From Pseudomonas protegens CHA0 (GTDB lineage Bacteria > Pseudomonadota > Gammaproteobacteria > Pseudomonadales > Pseudomonadaceae): a stretch of 64,000 bases of DNA. The first letter of the stretch is position 1; each line of letters begins with the position of its first letter. Of this stretch, positions 46,652 through 58,867 are shown piece by piece. Under the pieces are notes generated by a model. That model did not search any database. It was not told the origin of the DNA and worked only from the letters and a program-made list of their open reading frames with translations. The DNA lies in assembly GCF_000397205.1 (NCBI RefSeq), contig NC_021237.1:1179001-1243000 (forward strand). Reading direction: 5' to 3'. The position numbers were made by a program, and so were the translations under genes.

Positions 46652-48451
46652 GTGAGTGATTTGAGTCATATCCGCAATTTCTCCATCATCGCCCACATTG
46701 ACCATGGCAAGTCGACTCTGGCCGATCGCTTCATCCAGATGTGCGGCGGCCTGGCCGAGCGCGAAATGGAAGCCCAGGTTCTGGATTCCATGGACCTTGA
46801 GCGTGAGCGCGGGATCACCATCAAGGCCCACAGCGTCACCCTCTATTACAAGGCCCGCGACGGCATTACCTACCAGCTGAACTTCATTGACACCCCGGGC
46901 CACGTGGACTTCACCTACGAAGTCAGCCGTTCCCTGGCGGCCTGTGAAGGTGCATTGCTGGTGGTGGACGCCGGCCAGGGCGTCGAAGCCCAGTCGGTTG
47001 CCAACTGCTACACCGCCATCGAGCAAGGCCTGGAAGTGATGCCGGTGCTGAACAAGATCGACCTGCCACAGGCCGATCCTGAGCGGGTCAAGGAAGAGAT
47101 CGAGAAGATCATCGGTATCGATGCCACCGACGCCGTGACCTGCAGCGCCAAGACCGGCCTGGGCGTGGACGAGGTGCTCGAGCGCCTGGTGACCACCATT
47201 CCGGCACCGACCGGCAACATCGAAGACCCGCTGCAAGCCCTGATCATCGACTCCTGGTTCGACAACTACCTGGGCGTCGTGTCCCTGGTACGTGTACGTC
47301 ATGGCCGGGTGAAGAAGGGCGACAAGATCCTGGTGAAATCCACCGGCAAGATCCACCTGGTGGACAGCGTTGGTGTATTCAACCCGAAACACACCGCCAC
47401 CACCGACCTCAAGGCCGGTGAAGTGGGCTTCATCATCGCGGGCATCAAGGACATTCACGGCGCGCCCGTGGGTGACACCCTGACCCTGAGCTCGACCCCG
47501 GACGTTGAAGTGCTGCCGGGTTTCAAGCGCATCCAGCCCCAGGTCTACGCCGGCCTGTTCCCGGTCAGCTCCGACGACTTCGAGGATTTCCGCGAAGCGT
47601 TGCAGAAGCTCACCCTGAACGACTCTTCCCTGCAGTACACCCCGGAAAGCTCCGACGCCCTGGGCTTCGGCTTCCGCTGCGGGTTCCTCGGCATGCTGCA
47701 CATGGAGATCATCCAGGAGCGCCTGGAGCGCGAGTACGACCTGGACCTGATCACCACCGCACCGACGGTAATCTTCGAGCTGCAACTGAAGAACGGTGAA
47801 ACGATCTACGTCGACAACCCGTCCAAGCTTCCGGATCTGTCGGCGATCGAAGACATGCGCGAGCCGATCGTGCGGGCCAATATTCTTGTGCCGCAAGAGC
47901 ACCTGGGCAACGTCATAACCCTGTGCATCGAGAAGCGCGGCGTGCAGCACGACATGCTGTTCCTCGGCAGCCAGGTTCAGGTGACCTACGACCTGCCGAT
48001 GAACGAAGTGGTCCTGGACTTCTTCGACCGCCTGAAATCCACCAGCCGCGGCTATGCTTCGCTGGATTATCATTTCGATCGTTACCAGTCGGCTAATCTG
48101 GTGAAACTGGATGTGCTGATCAACGGTGAGAAGGTCGACGCCCTGGCGTTGATCGTGCACCGTGACAACGCCCACTACAAAGGGCGTGCGCTGACCGAAA
48201 AGATGAAAGAACTGATTCCTCGGCAGATGTTTGACGTGGCAATCCAGGCCGCCATTGGCGGGCAGATTGTGGCGCGGACAACGGTCAAGGCACTCAGAAA
48301 GAACGTACTGGCCAAATGCTACGGCGGCGACGTTAGCCGTAAGCGCAAGCTGTTGGAAAAGCAGAAGGCCGGTAAGAAACGCATGAAGCAAGTGGGCAAC
48401 GTGGAAATTCCACAAGAAGCCTTCCTTGCCGTGCTCAGGTTGGATAGTTAG
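46652..48451 (+). CDS. lepA: Elongation factor 4 LepA
   Basis: 599 residues, the exact family size, starting at the GTG at 46652 ([20 protein letters not shown]); an upstream frame has no support. LepA is a ribosome-binding GTPase that helps translation under stress and ribosome assembly. G1 (HIDHGKST), G3 (DTPGHVDF) and G4 (NKID) are present, followed by the EF-G-like domains and the LepA-specific C-terminal domain ([24 protein letters not shown]). TACAAT at 46594-46599 is a good -10 about 55 bases upstream. lepB follows after 5 bp, as in most pseudomonads. Confidence 0.98.
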   Translation: MSDLSHIRNFSIIAHIDHGKSTLADRFIQMCGGLAEREMEAQVLDSMDLERERGITIKAHSVTLYYKARDGITYQLNFIDTPGHVDFTYEVSRSLAACEGALLVVDAGQGVEAQSVANCYTAIEQGLEVMPVLNKIDLPQADPERVKEEIEKIIGIDATDAVTCSAKTGLGVDEVLERLVTTIPAPTGNIEDPLQALIIDSWFDNYLGVVSLVRVRHGRVKKGDKILVKSTGKIHLVDSVGVFNPKHTATTDLKAGEVGFIIAGIKDIHGAPVGDTLTLSSTPDVEVLPGFKRIQPQVYAGLFPVSSDDFEDFREALQKLTLNDSSLQYTPESSDALGFGFRCGFLGMLHMEIIQERLEREYDLDLITTAPTVIFELQLKNGETIYVDNPSKLPDLSAIEDMREPIVRANILVPQEHLGNVITLCIEKRGVQHDMLFLGSQVQVTYDLPMNEVVLDFFDRLKSTSRGYASLDYHFDRYQSANLVKLDVLINGEKVDALALIVHRDNAHYKGRALTEKMKELIPRQMFDVAIQAAIGGQIVARTTVKALRKNVLAKCYGGDVSRKRKLLEKQKAGKKRMKQVGNVEIPQEAFLAVLRLDS

Positions 48452-48456
48452 GTCCT

Positions 48457-49311
48457 ATGTCACTAAATTTCCCGCTGTTGCTGGTCATCGCTGTCTTCGT
48501 TTGCGGTCTCTTGGCGTTGCTCGACCTGGTGTTCCTGGCACCGCGCCGGCGTGCCGCCATTGCCAACTATCAGGGCAGCGTCAGCCAGCCGGACGGGGTG
48601 GTGGTCGAGAAGCTGAGCAAAGAGCCGCTGCTGGTTGAATACGGCAAGTCGTTCTTTCCGGTGCTGTTCATCGTCCTGGTGCTGCGTTCGTTCCTGGTGG
48701 AGCCGTTCCAGATTCCATCGGGCTCGATGAAGCCGACCCTGGATGTGGGCGACTTCATCCTGGTGAACAAGTTTTCCTACGGGATCCGCTTGCCGGTGAT
48801 CGACAAGAAGGTCATCGAAGTCGGTGATCCGCAGCGCGGTGATGTGATGGTGTTCCGCTACCCAAGCGATCCGAACGTCAACTACATCAAGCGTGTGGTC
48901 GGCCTGCCGGGTGATGAAGTGCGCTACACCAGTGACAAGCACCTGTTCGTCAACGGTCAGCCGGTGGCGGAGCAACTGGTGGGGGCTGAACCCGGCACCT
49001 TGGGCAGCGCCGAGCTGTACAAGGAAAAACTGGGCGCCGCCGAGCACTTGATCCGCAAGGAAATGAGCCGTTACCGGGCAACCCCGGACGGTCGCTGGGT
49101 GGTGCCGGCCGGGCACTACTTCATGATGGGCGACAACCGCGACAACTCTAACGACAGTCGCTACTGGGACGATCCAAGTATTCCCAAGGACCTGCTGGGC
49201 ATGGTTCCCGACAAGAATATAGTCGGCAAGGCCTTCGCAGTCTGGATGAGCTGGCCCGAACCGAAACTCAGCCACCTGCCGAATTTCTCGCGGGTTGGCC
49301 TGATCAAGTAA
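48457..49311 (+). CDS. lepB: Signal peptidase I LepB
   Basis: 284 residues. It cuts signal peptides of exported proteins at the periplasmic face of the inner membrane. Two membrane segments (about 6-28 and 66-81) are followed by the catalytic Ser90 in PSGSMKPTL and Lys145 in YIKRVVGLPGD; both positions match E. coli numbering. The MGDNRDNSNDSRYWD box is intact. It begins 5 bp after lepA, so they form one operon. A hairpin follows the stop and a 216-bp gap then separates it from rnc. Confidence 0.97.
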   Translation: MSLNFPLLLVIAVFVCGLLALLDLVFLAPRRRAAIANYQGSVSQPDGVVVEKLSKEPLLVEYGKSFFPVLFIVLVLRSFLVEPFQIPSGSMKPTLDVGDFILVNKFSYGIRLPVIDKKVIEVGDPQRGDVMVFRYPSDPNVNYIKRVVGLPGDEVRYTSDKHLFVNGQPVAEQLVGAEPGTLGSAELYKEKLGAAEHLIRKEMSRYRATPDGRWVVPAGHYFMMGDNRDNSNDSRYWDDPSIPKDLLGMVPDKNIVGKAFAVWMSWPEPKLSHLPNFSRVGLIK

Positions 49312-49318
49312 TCACACG

Positions 49319-49349
49319 CGGCGCTGTTGAACACAGCGCCGAATGCTTT
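49319..49349 (+). terminator. Terminator-like hairpin after lepB
   Basis: CGGCGCTGT (49319-49327) pairs with ACAGCGCCG (49333-49341) and TTTT follows shortly after (49346-49349). It may separate lepAB from rnc-era-recO-pdxJ. The T tract is offset by 4-5 bases, so it may be only partly active. Confidence 0.65.
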
Positions 49350-49527
49350 TCTGGCTCTTGTATAAAACGGCCTTGCCCTTGGGCGACCCGTAACAGCCTT
49401 ATCGCCAGATGCATGCAGTCAACGATATTCAGGATGTAAATTTGAACACAGCGTTAATTGCCACCCGCACCTCGTGCGCGGCCCCTGGGATGGCGAGTTT
49501 CGGCAACGAAACCAGCGTGGGTAAACC

Positions 49528-50209
49528 GTGAGCGTTTCTTTGAGCCGTCTCGAGCGTCAGCTCGGTTATTCCTTCAAGGACCAGGAGCTGATGCTGCTGG
49601 CCCTCACTCACCGCAGCTTTGCCGGGCGCAACAACGAGCGCCTGGAGTTTCTCGGTGACGCCATTCTCAACTTCGTTGCCGGCGAGGCGCTGTTCGAGCG
49701 CTTTCCCCAGGCCCGCGAAGGCCAGCTCTCGCGTTTGCGCGCGCGTCTGGTGAAAGGTGAAACACTGGCGGTGCTGGCCCGTGGTTTCGACCTGGGCGAG
49801 TACCTGCGCCTGGGCTCCGGCGAATTGAAGAGCGGCGGTTTTCGTCGTGAGTCGATCCTTGCCGATGCCCTGGAGGCCCTGATTGGTGCGATCTACCTGG
49901 ACGCCGGCATGGAGACTGCCCGTGACCGCGTGCTGTCCTGGCTGGCCTCGGAGTTCGAGAGCCTGACCCTGGTGGACACCAACAAGGACCCCAAGACCCG
50001 GCTGCAGGAGTTCCTCCAGTCCCGCGCCTGCGAACTGCCACGCTACGAAGTGGTGGATATCCAGGGCGAACCGCATTGCCGGACATTCTTCGTTGAATGT
50101 GAAGTCACCTTATTGAATGAAAAAAGCCGAGGTCAGGGTGTGAGCCGCCGTATTGCCGAACAGGTAGCGGCCGCCGCAGCACTGATTGCCCTGGGCGTGG
50201 AGAATGGCC

Positions 50210-50217
<8 letters not shown>
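49528..50217 (+). CDS. rnc: Ribonuclease III
   Basis: 229 residues: an N-terminal RNase III domain with ERLEFLGDA (about 38-46) and the second catalytic acidic set in [20 protein letters not shown], then a C-terminal double-stranded RNA-binding domain (about 155-225). It processes rRNA precursors and structured mRNAs. The start is a GTG at 49528. Its stop overlaps the era start by 8 bases. In P. aeruginosa a small DUF4845 gene lies between lepB and rnc; the 216 bp here hold no such gene. Confidence 0.97.
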
Positions 50218-51112
<895 letters not shown>

Positions 51113-51117
51113 TGCAC

Positions 51118-51171
51118 TTCGCCGGCAAGCCGGCTCCTGCACCTTCCTGTAGGAGCCGGCTTGCCGGCGAA
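51118..51171. repeat. REP-type inverted pair between era and recO
   Basis: ttcgccggcaagccggctcc and ggagccggcttgccggcgaa face each other across about 14 bases, right after the era stop. It may stabilise upstream mRNA or weaken expression of recO; this is inference. Confidence 0.9.
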
Positions 51172-51230
51172 CAGCTGCAACCCCTTCTCCGGACCCGGTT
51201 CCCTCTCTTCCCCTGAGATCCCTCGCAACC

Positions 51231-51920
51231 ATGTCCAGCAACGCCCCAGTCGGCCAACTCGCCTACGTCCTGCACAGCCGCGCCTACCGCGAAAGCAGTG
51301 CCCTGGTGGATTTTCTTACCCCCCAAGGTTGCCTGCGAGCGGTGCTGCGCAATGCCCGGGGCAAGGCCGGGACCCTGGCGCGGCCCTTCGTGCCCCTGGA
51401 GGTCGAGTTTCGCGGCCGTGGCGAACTGAAGAACGTCGGGCGCATGGAAAGTGCCGGCATTGCCGCCTGGCTCAATGGCGAGGCGTTGTTCAGCGGCCTC
51501 TATCTGAACGAGCTGCTGATTCGCCTGCTGCCGGCGGAAGATCCCCATCCTGCGGTATTTGACCACTACGCTGCCACGCTGCTGGCCCTGGCCGAAGGCC
51601 GTCCCCTGGAGCCTCTGCTGCGGGCCTTTGAGTGGCGCCTGCTGGATGACCTGGGCTACGGCTTTGCCCTGGACAGCGACATCCATGGCGCGCCCATTGC
51701 TGCCGACGGCCTGTATCGCTTACAGGTGGATGCCGGGCTGGAGCAGGTGTTCCTGCTGCAGCCGGGGCTGTTCAACGGCACCGAGTTGCTGGCCATGGCC
51801 GATGCCGACTGGAGCGCTCCCGGCGCGCTGTCGGCGGCCAAGCGCCTGATGCGCCAGGCCCTGGCGGTGCACCTGGGCGGCCGGCCCCTGGTCAGTCGCG
51901 AGTTGTTTCGCAAGCCTTAG
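51231..51920 (+). CDS. recO: DNA repair protein RecO
   Basis: 229 residues. RecO loads RecA onto SSB-coated single-stranded DNA in the RecFOR pathway. N-terminal OB fold ([22 protein letters not shown]), then a helical domain and the C-terminal [11 protein letters not shown]. The four cysteines of a zinc finger found in many RecO proteins are absent; this is usual for the Pseudomonas form, as far as the sequence shows. It follows era across a REP pair and precedes pdxJ by 49 bp. Confidence 0.93.
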   Translation: MSSNAPVGQLAYVLHSRAYRESSALVDFLTPQGCLRAVLRNARGKAGTLARPFVPLEVEFRGRGELKNVGRMESAGIAAWLNGEALFSGLYLNELLIRLLPAEDPHPAVFDHYAATLLALAEGRPLEPLLRAFEWRLLDDLGYGFALDSDIHGAPIAADGLYRLQVDAGLEQVFLLQPGLFNGTELLAMADADWSAPGALSAAKRLMRQALAVHLGGRPLVSRELFRKP

Positions 51921-51969
51921 TCTCCCCGTATGCTGTGCGCCGAATCTTCATTTATTCAGGAGCACTTCC

Positions 51970-52716
51970 GTGACCACCAGCAATCGCATTCTTCTTGGCG
52001 TGAACATCGACCACGTTGCCACCCTGCGCCAGGCACGGGGCACCCGTTACCCGGACCCGGTCAAGGCAGCGCTGGACGCGGAAGAGGCGGGCGCCGACGG
52101 CATCACCGTGCACCTGCGCGAAGATCGCCGGCATATCCAGGAGCGCGACGTGCTGCTGCTCAAGGACGTGCTGCAGACCCGCATGAACTTCGAAATGGGC
52201 GTCACCGAAGAGATGATGGCTTTTGCCGAGCGTATCCGTCCGGCACATATCTGCCTGGTGCCGGAAACCCGCCAGGAGCTCACCACCGAAGGCGGCCTGG
52301 ATGTGGCGGGGCAGGAGGCGCGGATCAAGGCGGCGGTAGAGCGGCTGTCGAAAATCGGTTCCGAAGTGTCCCTTTTCATCGACGCCGACGAGCGCCAAAT
52401 CGAGGCCTCCAAGCGGGTCGGCGCGCCGGCCATCGAGTTGCACACCGGGCGTTATGCCGATGCCCAGACGCCCAGTGAAGTGGCCGAGGAGCTGCAACGT
52501 ATCGTCGACGGCGTTGCTGTTGGCCTGGCCCAGGGGCTGATCGTCAACGCCGGCCATGGCCTGCATTACCACAACGTCGAGGCGGTGGCGGCGATCAAGG
52601 GCATCAACGAGCTGAACATCGGCCATGCCCTGGTGGCACACGCTCTGTTTGTCGGTTTCAAAGGTGCGGTGGCTGAGATGAAGGCCTTGATCCTGGCGGC
52701 TGCGGCCAAGGCCTGA
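51970..52716 (+). CDS. pdxJ: Pyridoxine 5'-phosphate synthase PdxJ
   Basis: 248 residues. It condenses 3-amino-2-oxopropyl phosphate with deoxyxylulose 5-phosphate to form pyridoxine phosphate, the last step of the DXP-dependent vitamin B6 route. TIM-barrel landmarks: [48 protein letters not shown] and [11 protein letters not shown]. It starts at a GTG at 51970 with AGGAG upstream. It is the last gene of the rnc-era-recO-pdxJ group. Confidence 0.97.
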   Translation: MTTSNRILLGVNIDHVATLRQARGTRYPDPVKAALDAEEAGADGITVHLREDRRHIQERDVLLLKDVLQTRMNFEMGVTEEMMAFAERIRPAHICLVPETRQELTTEGGLDVAGQEARIKAAVERLSKIGSEVSLFIDADERQIEASKRVGAPAIELHTGRYADAQTPSEVAEELQRIVDGVAVGLAQGLIVNAGHGLHYHNVEAVAAIKGINELNIGHALVAHALFVGFKGAVAEMKALILAAAAKA

Positions 52717-52722
52717 ATCGCC

Positions 52723-52777
52723 TTCGCCGGCCAGCCGGCTCCTGTACAACCTGCGTAGGAGCCGGCTGGCCGGCGAA
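52723..52777. repeat. REP-type inverted pair between pdxJ and mltF
   Basis: ttcgccggccagccggctcc and ggagccggctggccggcgaa flank about 15 bases between the converging pdxJ and mltF stops. Subtype gccggccagccggc, as at 58806. Confidence 0.9.
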
Positions 52778-52782
52778 TGCTT

Positions 52783-54402
<1,620 letters not shown>

Positions 54403-54530
54403 TTATAGGGGGCTGGCCCCGGGCCGACGTCCGGAGGCGCCCGGGGGTTGCGTTTCGAGTGCCGATGCCAGCGGTTTACGTTAGAATGCACGGCCTCAAA
54501 GCACACCCCCTTCCCGAGGCTGTCCCGAAG

Positions 54531-57500
54531 ATGTTGATCCTGCGCGGCGCTCCTGCCCTTTCTGCCTTTCGCCACAGCAAACTCCTTGAGCAACTGAGCC
54601 AGAAAGTACCGGCTGTCAGTGGCTTGTATGCTGAATTCGCTCACTTCGCCGAAGTCACCGGCGTCCTGACCGGCGACGAACAGCAGGTGCTTGCGCGCCT
54701 TCTGAAGTACGGCCCCAGCGTTCCGGTACAAGAGCCGACCGGCCGTCTGTTCCTGGTCCTGCCACGTTTCGGCACCATTTCGCCGTGGTCGAGCAAGGCC
54801 AGCGACATCGCCCGCAACTGTGGCTTGGCGAAGATCCAGCGCCTGGAGCGCGGCATCGCCTTCTATGTGGCTGGTGAGTTCAGCGAGGCCGAGGCCCAAC
54901 TGATTGCCGACGCCCTGCACGACCGCATGACCCAGATCGTGGTGGCCAACCTGGAACAGGCCGCCGGCCTGTTCAGCCACGCCGAACCCAAGCCGCTGAC
55001 CGCCATCGACATCCTCGGCGGTGGCCGTGCTGCGCTGGAGCAGGCCAATAGCGAGCTGGGCCTGGCCCTGGCCGAAGACGAAATCGATTACCTGATGAAC
55101 GCCTTCCAGGGCCTCAAGCGTAATCCCCACGACATCGAACTGATGATGTTCGCCCAGGCCAACTCCGAGCACTGCCGCCACAAGATCTTCAACGCCAGTT
55201 GGGATATCGACGGCCAGAGCCAGGAAAAAAGCCTGTTCGGCATGATCAAGAACACCTATCAGATGCACAGCGAAGGTGTGCTCTCCGCCTATAAGGACAA
55301 CGCTGCGGTCATCGTCGGTTCGGTTGCCGGGCGTTTCTATCCGAACCCTGAGACCCGCCAGTACGGTGCGGTGCAGGAGCCGGTGCACATCCTGATGAAG
55401 GTCGAGACCCACAACCACCCGACCGCCATCGCGCCGTTCCCGGGGGCCTCCACCGGTTCCGGCGGCGAAATCCGCGACGAAGGCGCCACCGGGCGCGGCG
55501 CCAAGCCCAAGGCCGGCCTCACCGGTTTCACCGTGTCCAACCTGCAGATCCCGGGCTTCGAACAGCCGTGGGAAGTGCCGTACGGCAAGCCTGAGCGCAT
55601 CGTCACCGCCCTCGACATCATGATCGAAGGCCCACTGGGCGGCGCGGCGTTCAACAACGAATTCGGCCGTCCGGCCCTGACCGGTTATTTCCGCACCTTC
55701 GAGCAATCCATTACCACGCCTCGTGGCGATGAAGTTCGCGGTTACCACAAGCCGATCATGCTGGCAGGCGGCATGGGCAACATCCGTGACGAGCACGTGC
55801 AGAAAGGCGAGATCACCGTCGGCTCCAAGCTGATCGTGCTCGGCGGCCCGGCGATGCTCATCGGCCTGGGCGGCGGCGCCGCTTCCTCCATGGCCACCGG
55901 CACCAGCTCGGCGGACCTGGATTTCGCTTCGGTACAGCGTGAAAACCCTGAGATGGAGCGCCGTTGCCAGGAAGTCATCGACCGTTGCTGGCAACTGGGG
56001 GATAACAACCCCATCAGCTTCATCCACGACGTCGGCGCCGGTGGCCTGTCCAACGCCTTCCCGGAACTGGTCAACGATGGCGGCCGTGGCGGTCGCTTCG
56101 AGCTGCGCAACATCCCCAACGACGAGCCGGGCATGGCCCCGCACGAAATCTGGTCCAACGAATCCCAGGAGCGTTATGTCCTGGCGGTGGGCGCTGCGGA
56201 TTTCGAACGTTTCAAGGCCATCTGCGAGCGTGAGCGCTGCCCGTTCGCGGTGGTCGGCGAAGCCACTGCCGAACCACAGTTGACCGTGACCGACAGCCAC
56301 TTCGGCAACAGCCCGGTGGACATGCCGCTGGAAGTGCTGCTGGGCAAGGCCCCGCGCATGCACCGTTCGGCCGTACGGGAAAACGAACTGGGTGACGATT
56401 TCGATCCAAGCACCCTGGATATCGCCGAGAGCATCGAGCGCGTCCTGCACCACCCGGCCGTGGCCAGCAAGAGCTTCCTGATCACCATCGGCGACCGCAC
56501 CATCACCGGCCTCGTGGCCCGCGACCAGATGGTCGGCCCATGGCAGGTGCCGGTGGCCGACGTGGCCGTGACCGCCACCAGCTTCGACGTCTACACCGGT
56601 GAGGCCATGGCCATGGGCGAGCGCACGCCGCTGGCCCTGCTGGATGCCCCGGCGTCCGGCCGCATGGCGATCGGCGAGACCCTGACCAACATCGCGGCCT
56701 CGCGCATCAACAAGATCAGCGACATCAAGCTCTCCGCCAACTGGATGTCCGCAGCCGGCCACCCGGGCGAAGACGCGCGCCTGTACGACACCGTCAAGGC
56801 AGTGGGCATGGAGCTGTGCCCAGAGCTGGGCATCACCATCCCGGTGGGCAAGGACTCCATGTCCATGGCCACCCGCTGGAACGAAGAGGGCGTGGACAAG
56901 AGCGTCACCTCGCCGCTGTCGCTGATCGTCACTGGCTTCGCACCCGTAGCGGACATTCGCCAGACCCTGACCCCGCAACTGCGCATGGACAAGGGCACCA
57001 CCGACCTGATCCTGATCGACCTCGGTCGCGGGCAGAACCGCATGGGCGCCTCGATCCTCGCCCAGACCCACGGCAAGCTCGGCAGCCAGGCGCCGGACGT
57101 GGATGATGCGGAAGACCTCAAGGCCTTCTTCGCGGTGATCCAGGGCCTCAACGCCGACGGTCACCTGCTGGCCTACCACGACCGTTCCGATGGCGGCCTG
57201 CTGGTCAGCGCCGTGGAAATGGCCTTCGCCGGCCATTGCGGCCTGAACCTGAGCCTCGACGCCGTGGCGGAAAACACCGCCGAAATCGCCGCCATCCTGT
57301 TCAACGAAGAGCTGGGTGCGGTGATCCAGGTGCGCCAGGACGCTACTCCGGACGTGCTGGCCCAGTTCAGCGCCGCCGGCCTGGGCGATTGCGTGGCCGT
57401 GATCGGCCAGCCGATCAACAACGGTGAAGTGAGCATCTCCTACAACGGCGAAAGCGTGTTCACCGGCCAGCGTCGCCTGCTGCAGCGTCAGTGGGCAGAA

Positions 57501-58427
57501 ACCAGCTACCAGATCCAGCGCCTGCGGGACAACGCCGACTGCGCCGAGCAGGAATTCGACGTGGTACTGGAAGAAGACAACCCGGGCCTGAGCGTCAAGC
57601 TGGGCTTCGACGTCAACCAGGACATCGCCGCGCCTTACATCAAGAAAGGCGTGCGTCCACAGGTGGCGGTACTGCGTGAGCAGGGCGTCAACGGCCAGGT
57701 GGAAATGGCAGCGGCCTTTGACCGCGCCGGCTTCAACGCCATCGACGTGCACATGAGCGATATCCTCGCCGGTCGTGTCGACCTCAACGACTTCAAGGGC
57801 ATGGTTGCCTGCGGCGGCTTCTCCTACGGCGACGTACTGGGCGCCGGTGAAGGCTGGGCCAAGTCGGCGCTGTTCAACAGCCGCGCCCGCGACGCCTTCC
57901 AGGGCTTCTTCGAACGTACCGACAGCTTCACCCTGGGTGTGTGCAACGGTTGCCAGATGATGTCCAACCTGCACGAGCTGATCCCGGGCAGCGAGTTCTG
58001 GCCGCACTTCGTGCGCAACCGCTCCGAGCAGTTCGAAGCCCGGGTGGCCATGGTCCAGGTGCAGGAGTCGAACTCGATCTTCCTGCAGGGCATGGCCGGT
58101 TCGCGGATGCCGATCGCCATCGCCCACGGTGAAGGCCATGCGGAATTCGAAAGCGAAGAGGCATTGCTGGAAGCCGACCTGTCCGGTTGCGTGGCCCTGC
58201 GTTTCGTCGACAACCACGGCAAGGTCACCGAGCGTTACCCGGCCAACCCCAACGGTTCGCCGCGCGGGATCACCGGCCTCACCAGCCGCGACGGTCGCGT
58301 CACCATCATGATGCCGCACCCTGAGCGGGTGTTCCGTGCCGTGCAGAACTCCTGGCGCCCGGATGAGTGGAACGAAGATGGGGCGTGGATGCGCATGTTC
58401 CGTAACGCTCGGGTCTGGGTGAACTGA
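54531..58427 (+). CDS. purL: Phosphoribosylformylglycinamidine synthase PurL
   Basis: 1298 residues, the large single-chain form. It converts FGAR, glutamine and ATP to FGAM in purine synthesis. The N-terminal FGAR-AT linker and two AIRS-like ATP-binding halves ([41 protein letters not shown]) are followed by a C-terminal class I glutaminase with Cys about 1138 in GVCNGCQMM and the His/Glu pair in [10 protein letters not shown] chose the ATG at 54531 because the family begins [18 protein letters not shown], about 45 bases upstream, is a plausible -10. Confidence 0.98.
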   Translation: MLILRGAPALSAFRHSKLLEQLSQKVPAVSGLYAEFAHFAEVTGVLTGDEQQVLARLLKYGPSVPVQEPTGRLFLVLPRFGTISPWSSKASDIARNCGLAKIQRLERGIAFYVAGEFSEAEAQLIADALHDRMTQIVVANLEQAAGLFSHAEPKPLTAIDILGGGRAALEQANSELGLALAEDEIDYLMNAFQGLKRNPHDIELMMFAQANSEHCRHKIFNASWDIDGQSQEKSLFGMIKNTYQMHSEGVLSAYKDNAAVIVGSVAGRFYPNPETRQYGAVQEPVHILMKVETHNHPTAIAPFPGASTGSGGEIRDEGATGRGAKPKAGLTGFTVSNLQIPGFEQPWEVPYGKPERIVTALDIMIEGPLGGAAFNNEFGRPALTGYFRTFEQSITTPRGDEVRGYHKPIMLAGGMGNIRDEHVQKGEITVGSKLIVLGGPAMLIGLGGGAASSMATGTSSADLDFASVQRENPEMERRCQEVIDRCWQLGDNNPISFIHDVGAGGLSNAFPELVNDGGRGGRFELRNIPNDEPGMAPHEIWSNESQERYVLAVGAADFERFKAICERERCPFAVVGEATAEPQLTVTDSHFGNSPVDMPLEVLLGKAPRMHRSAVRENELGDDFDPSTLDIAESIERVLHHPAVASKSFLITIGDRTITGLVARDQMVGPWQVPVADVAVTATSFDVYTGEAMAMGERTPLALLDAPASGRMAIGETLTNIAASRINKISDIKLSANWMSAAGHPGEDARLYDTVKAVGMELCPELGITIPVGKDSMSMATRWNEEGVDKSVTSPLSLIVTGFAPVADIRQTLTPQLRMDKGTTDLILIDLGRGQNRMGASILAQTHGKLGSQAPDVDDAEDLKAFFAVIQGLNADGHLLAYHDRSDGGLLVSAVEMAFAGHCGLNLSLDAVAENTAEIAAILFNEELGAVIQVRQDATPDVLAQFSAAGLGDCVAVIGQPINNGEVSISYNGESVFTGQRRLLQRQWAETSYQIQRLRDNADCAEQEFDVVLEEDNPGLSVKLGFDVNQDIAAPYIKKGVRPQVAVLREQGVNGQVEMAAAFDRAGFNAIDVHMSDILAGRVDLNDFKGMVACGGFSYGDVLGAGEGWAKSALFNSRARDAFQGFFERTDSFTLGVCNGCQMMSNLHELIPGSEFWPHFVRNRSEQFEARVAMVQVQESNSIFLQGMAGSRMPIAIAHGEGHAEFESEEALLEADLSGCVALRFVDNHGKVTERYPANPNGSPRGITGLTSRDGRVTIMMPHPERVFRAVQNSWRPDEWNEDGAWMRMFRNARVWVN

Positions 58428-58432
58428 GGCTG

Positions 58433-58744
58433 ATGTACAAGCTCAGCTTCTTCGTGCCTCCCAGCCATGTGGAGTCGGTCAAGAGCGCTGTGTTCGCCGC
58501 GGGCGGCGGACGCATCGGCGCCTATGACCAGTGCGCCTGGCAGGTGCTCGGCCAGGGCCAGTTTCGCCCGTTGGACGGCAGCCAGCCGTTTCTCGGGCAG
58601 ACCGGCCAGGTGGAGCGGGTGGAGGAGTGGAAGGTCGAGCTGGTGGTGGCCGACGAACTGATTCGCGACGTGGTACTGGCCCTCAAGCAGAGCCATCCCT
58701 ACGAAACGCCGGCTTATGAAGTCTGGCGCCTCGAAGCGTTCTGA
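58433..58744 (+). CDS. NIF3/YqfO-like single-domain protein
   Basis: 103 residues that resemble the small inserted YqfO domain of NIF3 proteins, a cut-down form without the metal-binding NIF3 core. MYKLSFFVPPSHVESVKSAVFAAGGGRIGAYDQCAWQV and SHPYETPAYEVWRL are the hallmark pieces. The fold is PII-like, so a small regulatory ligand or partner is possible; the function is unknown. It begins 5 bp after the purL stop and is probably co-transcribed with it. TGAGG lies just upstream of the ATG. Confidence 0.9.
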   Translation: MYKLSFFVPPSHVESVKSAVFAAGGGRIGAYDQCAWQVLGQGQFRPLDGSQPFLGQTGQVERVEEWKVELVVADELIRDVVLALKQSHPYETPAYEVWRLEAF

Positions 58745-58746
58745 GG

Positions 58747-58755
58747 TTATCCACA
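58747..58755. promoter_or_regulatory. Perfect DnaA-box-like sequence TTATCCACA
   Basis: TTATCCACA lies between the stop of the NIF3-like gene and its terminator. A second isolated copy is at 33756-33764. It may be a chance match or a minor DnaA site. Confidence 0.4.
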
Positions 58756-58760
58756 GACAC

Positions 58761-58798
58761 AAAGCCCGCTGAACCGGCAACGGTCAGCGGGCTTTTTT
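58761..58798 (+). terminator. Rho-independent terminator of purL and the NIF3-like gene
   Basis: AAAGCCCGCTGA and TCAGCGGGCTTT form a 12-bp stem across 11 bases and are followed by TTT. Flanking A and T runs make it bidirectional, serving nagE as well. Confidence 0.93.
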
Positions 58799-58805
58799 GT
58801 GGGCC

Positions 58806-58860
58806 TTCGCCGGCCAGCCGGCTCCTACAGGAGCCTTGTAGGAGCCGGCTGGCCAGCGAA
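58806..58860. repeat. REP-type inverted pair downstream of nagE
   Basis: ttcgccggccagccggctcctac and gtaggagccggctggccagcgaa flank about 10 bases between the purL terminator and the nagE stop. Confidence 0.88.
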
Positions 58861-58867
58861 AATGCCT

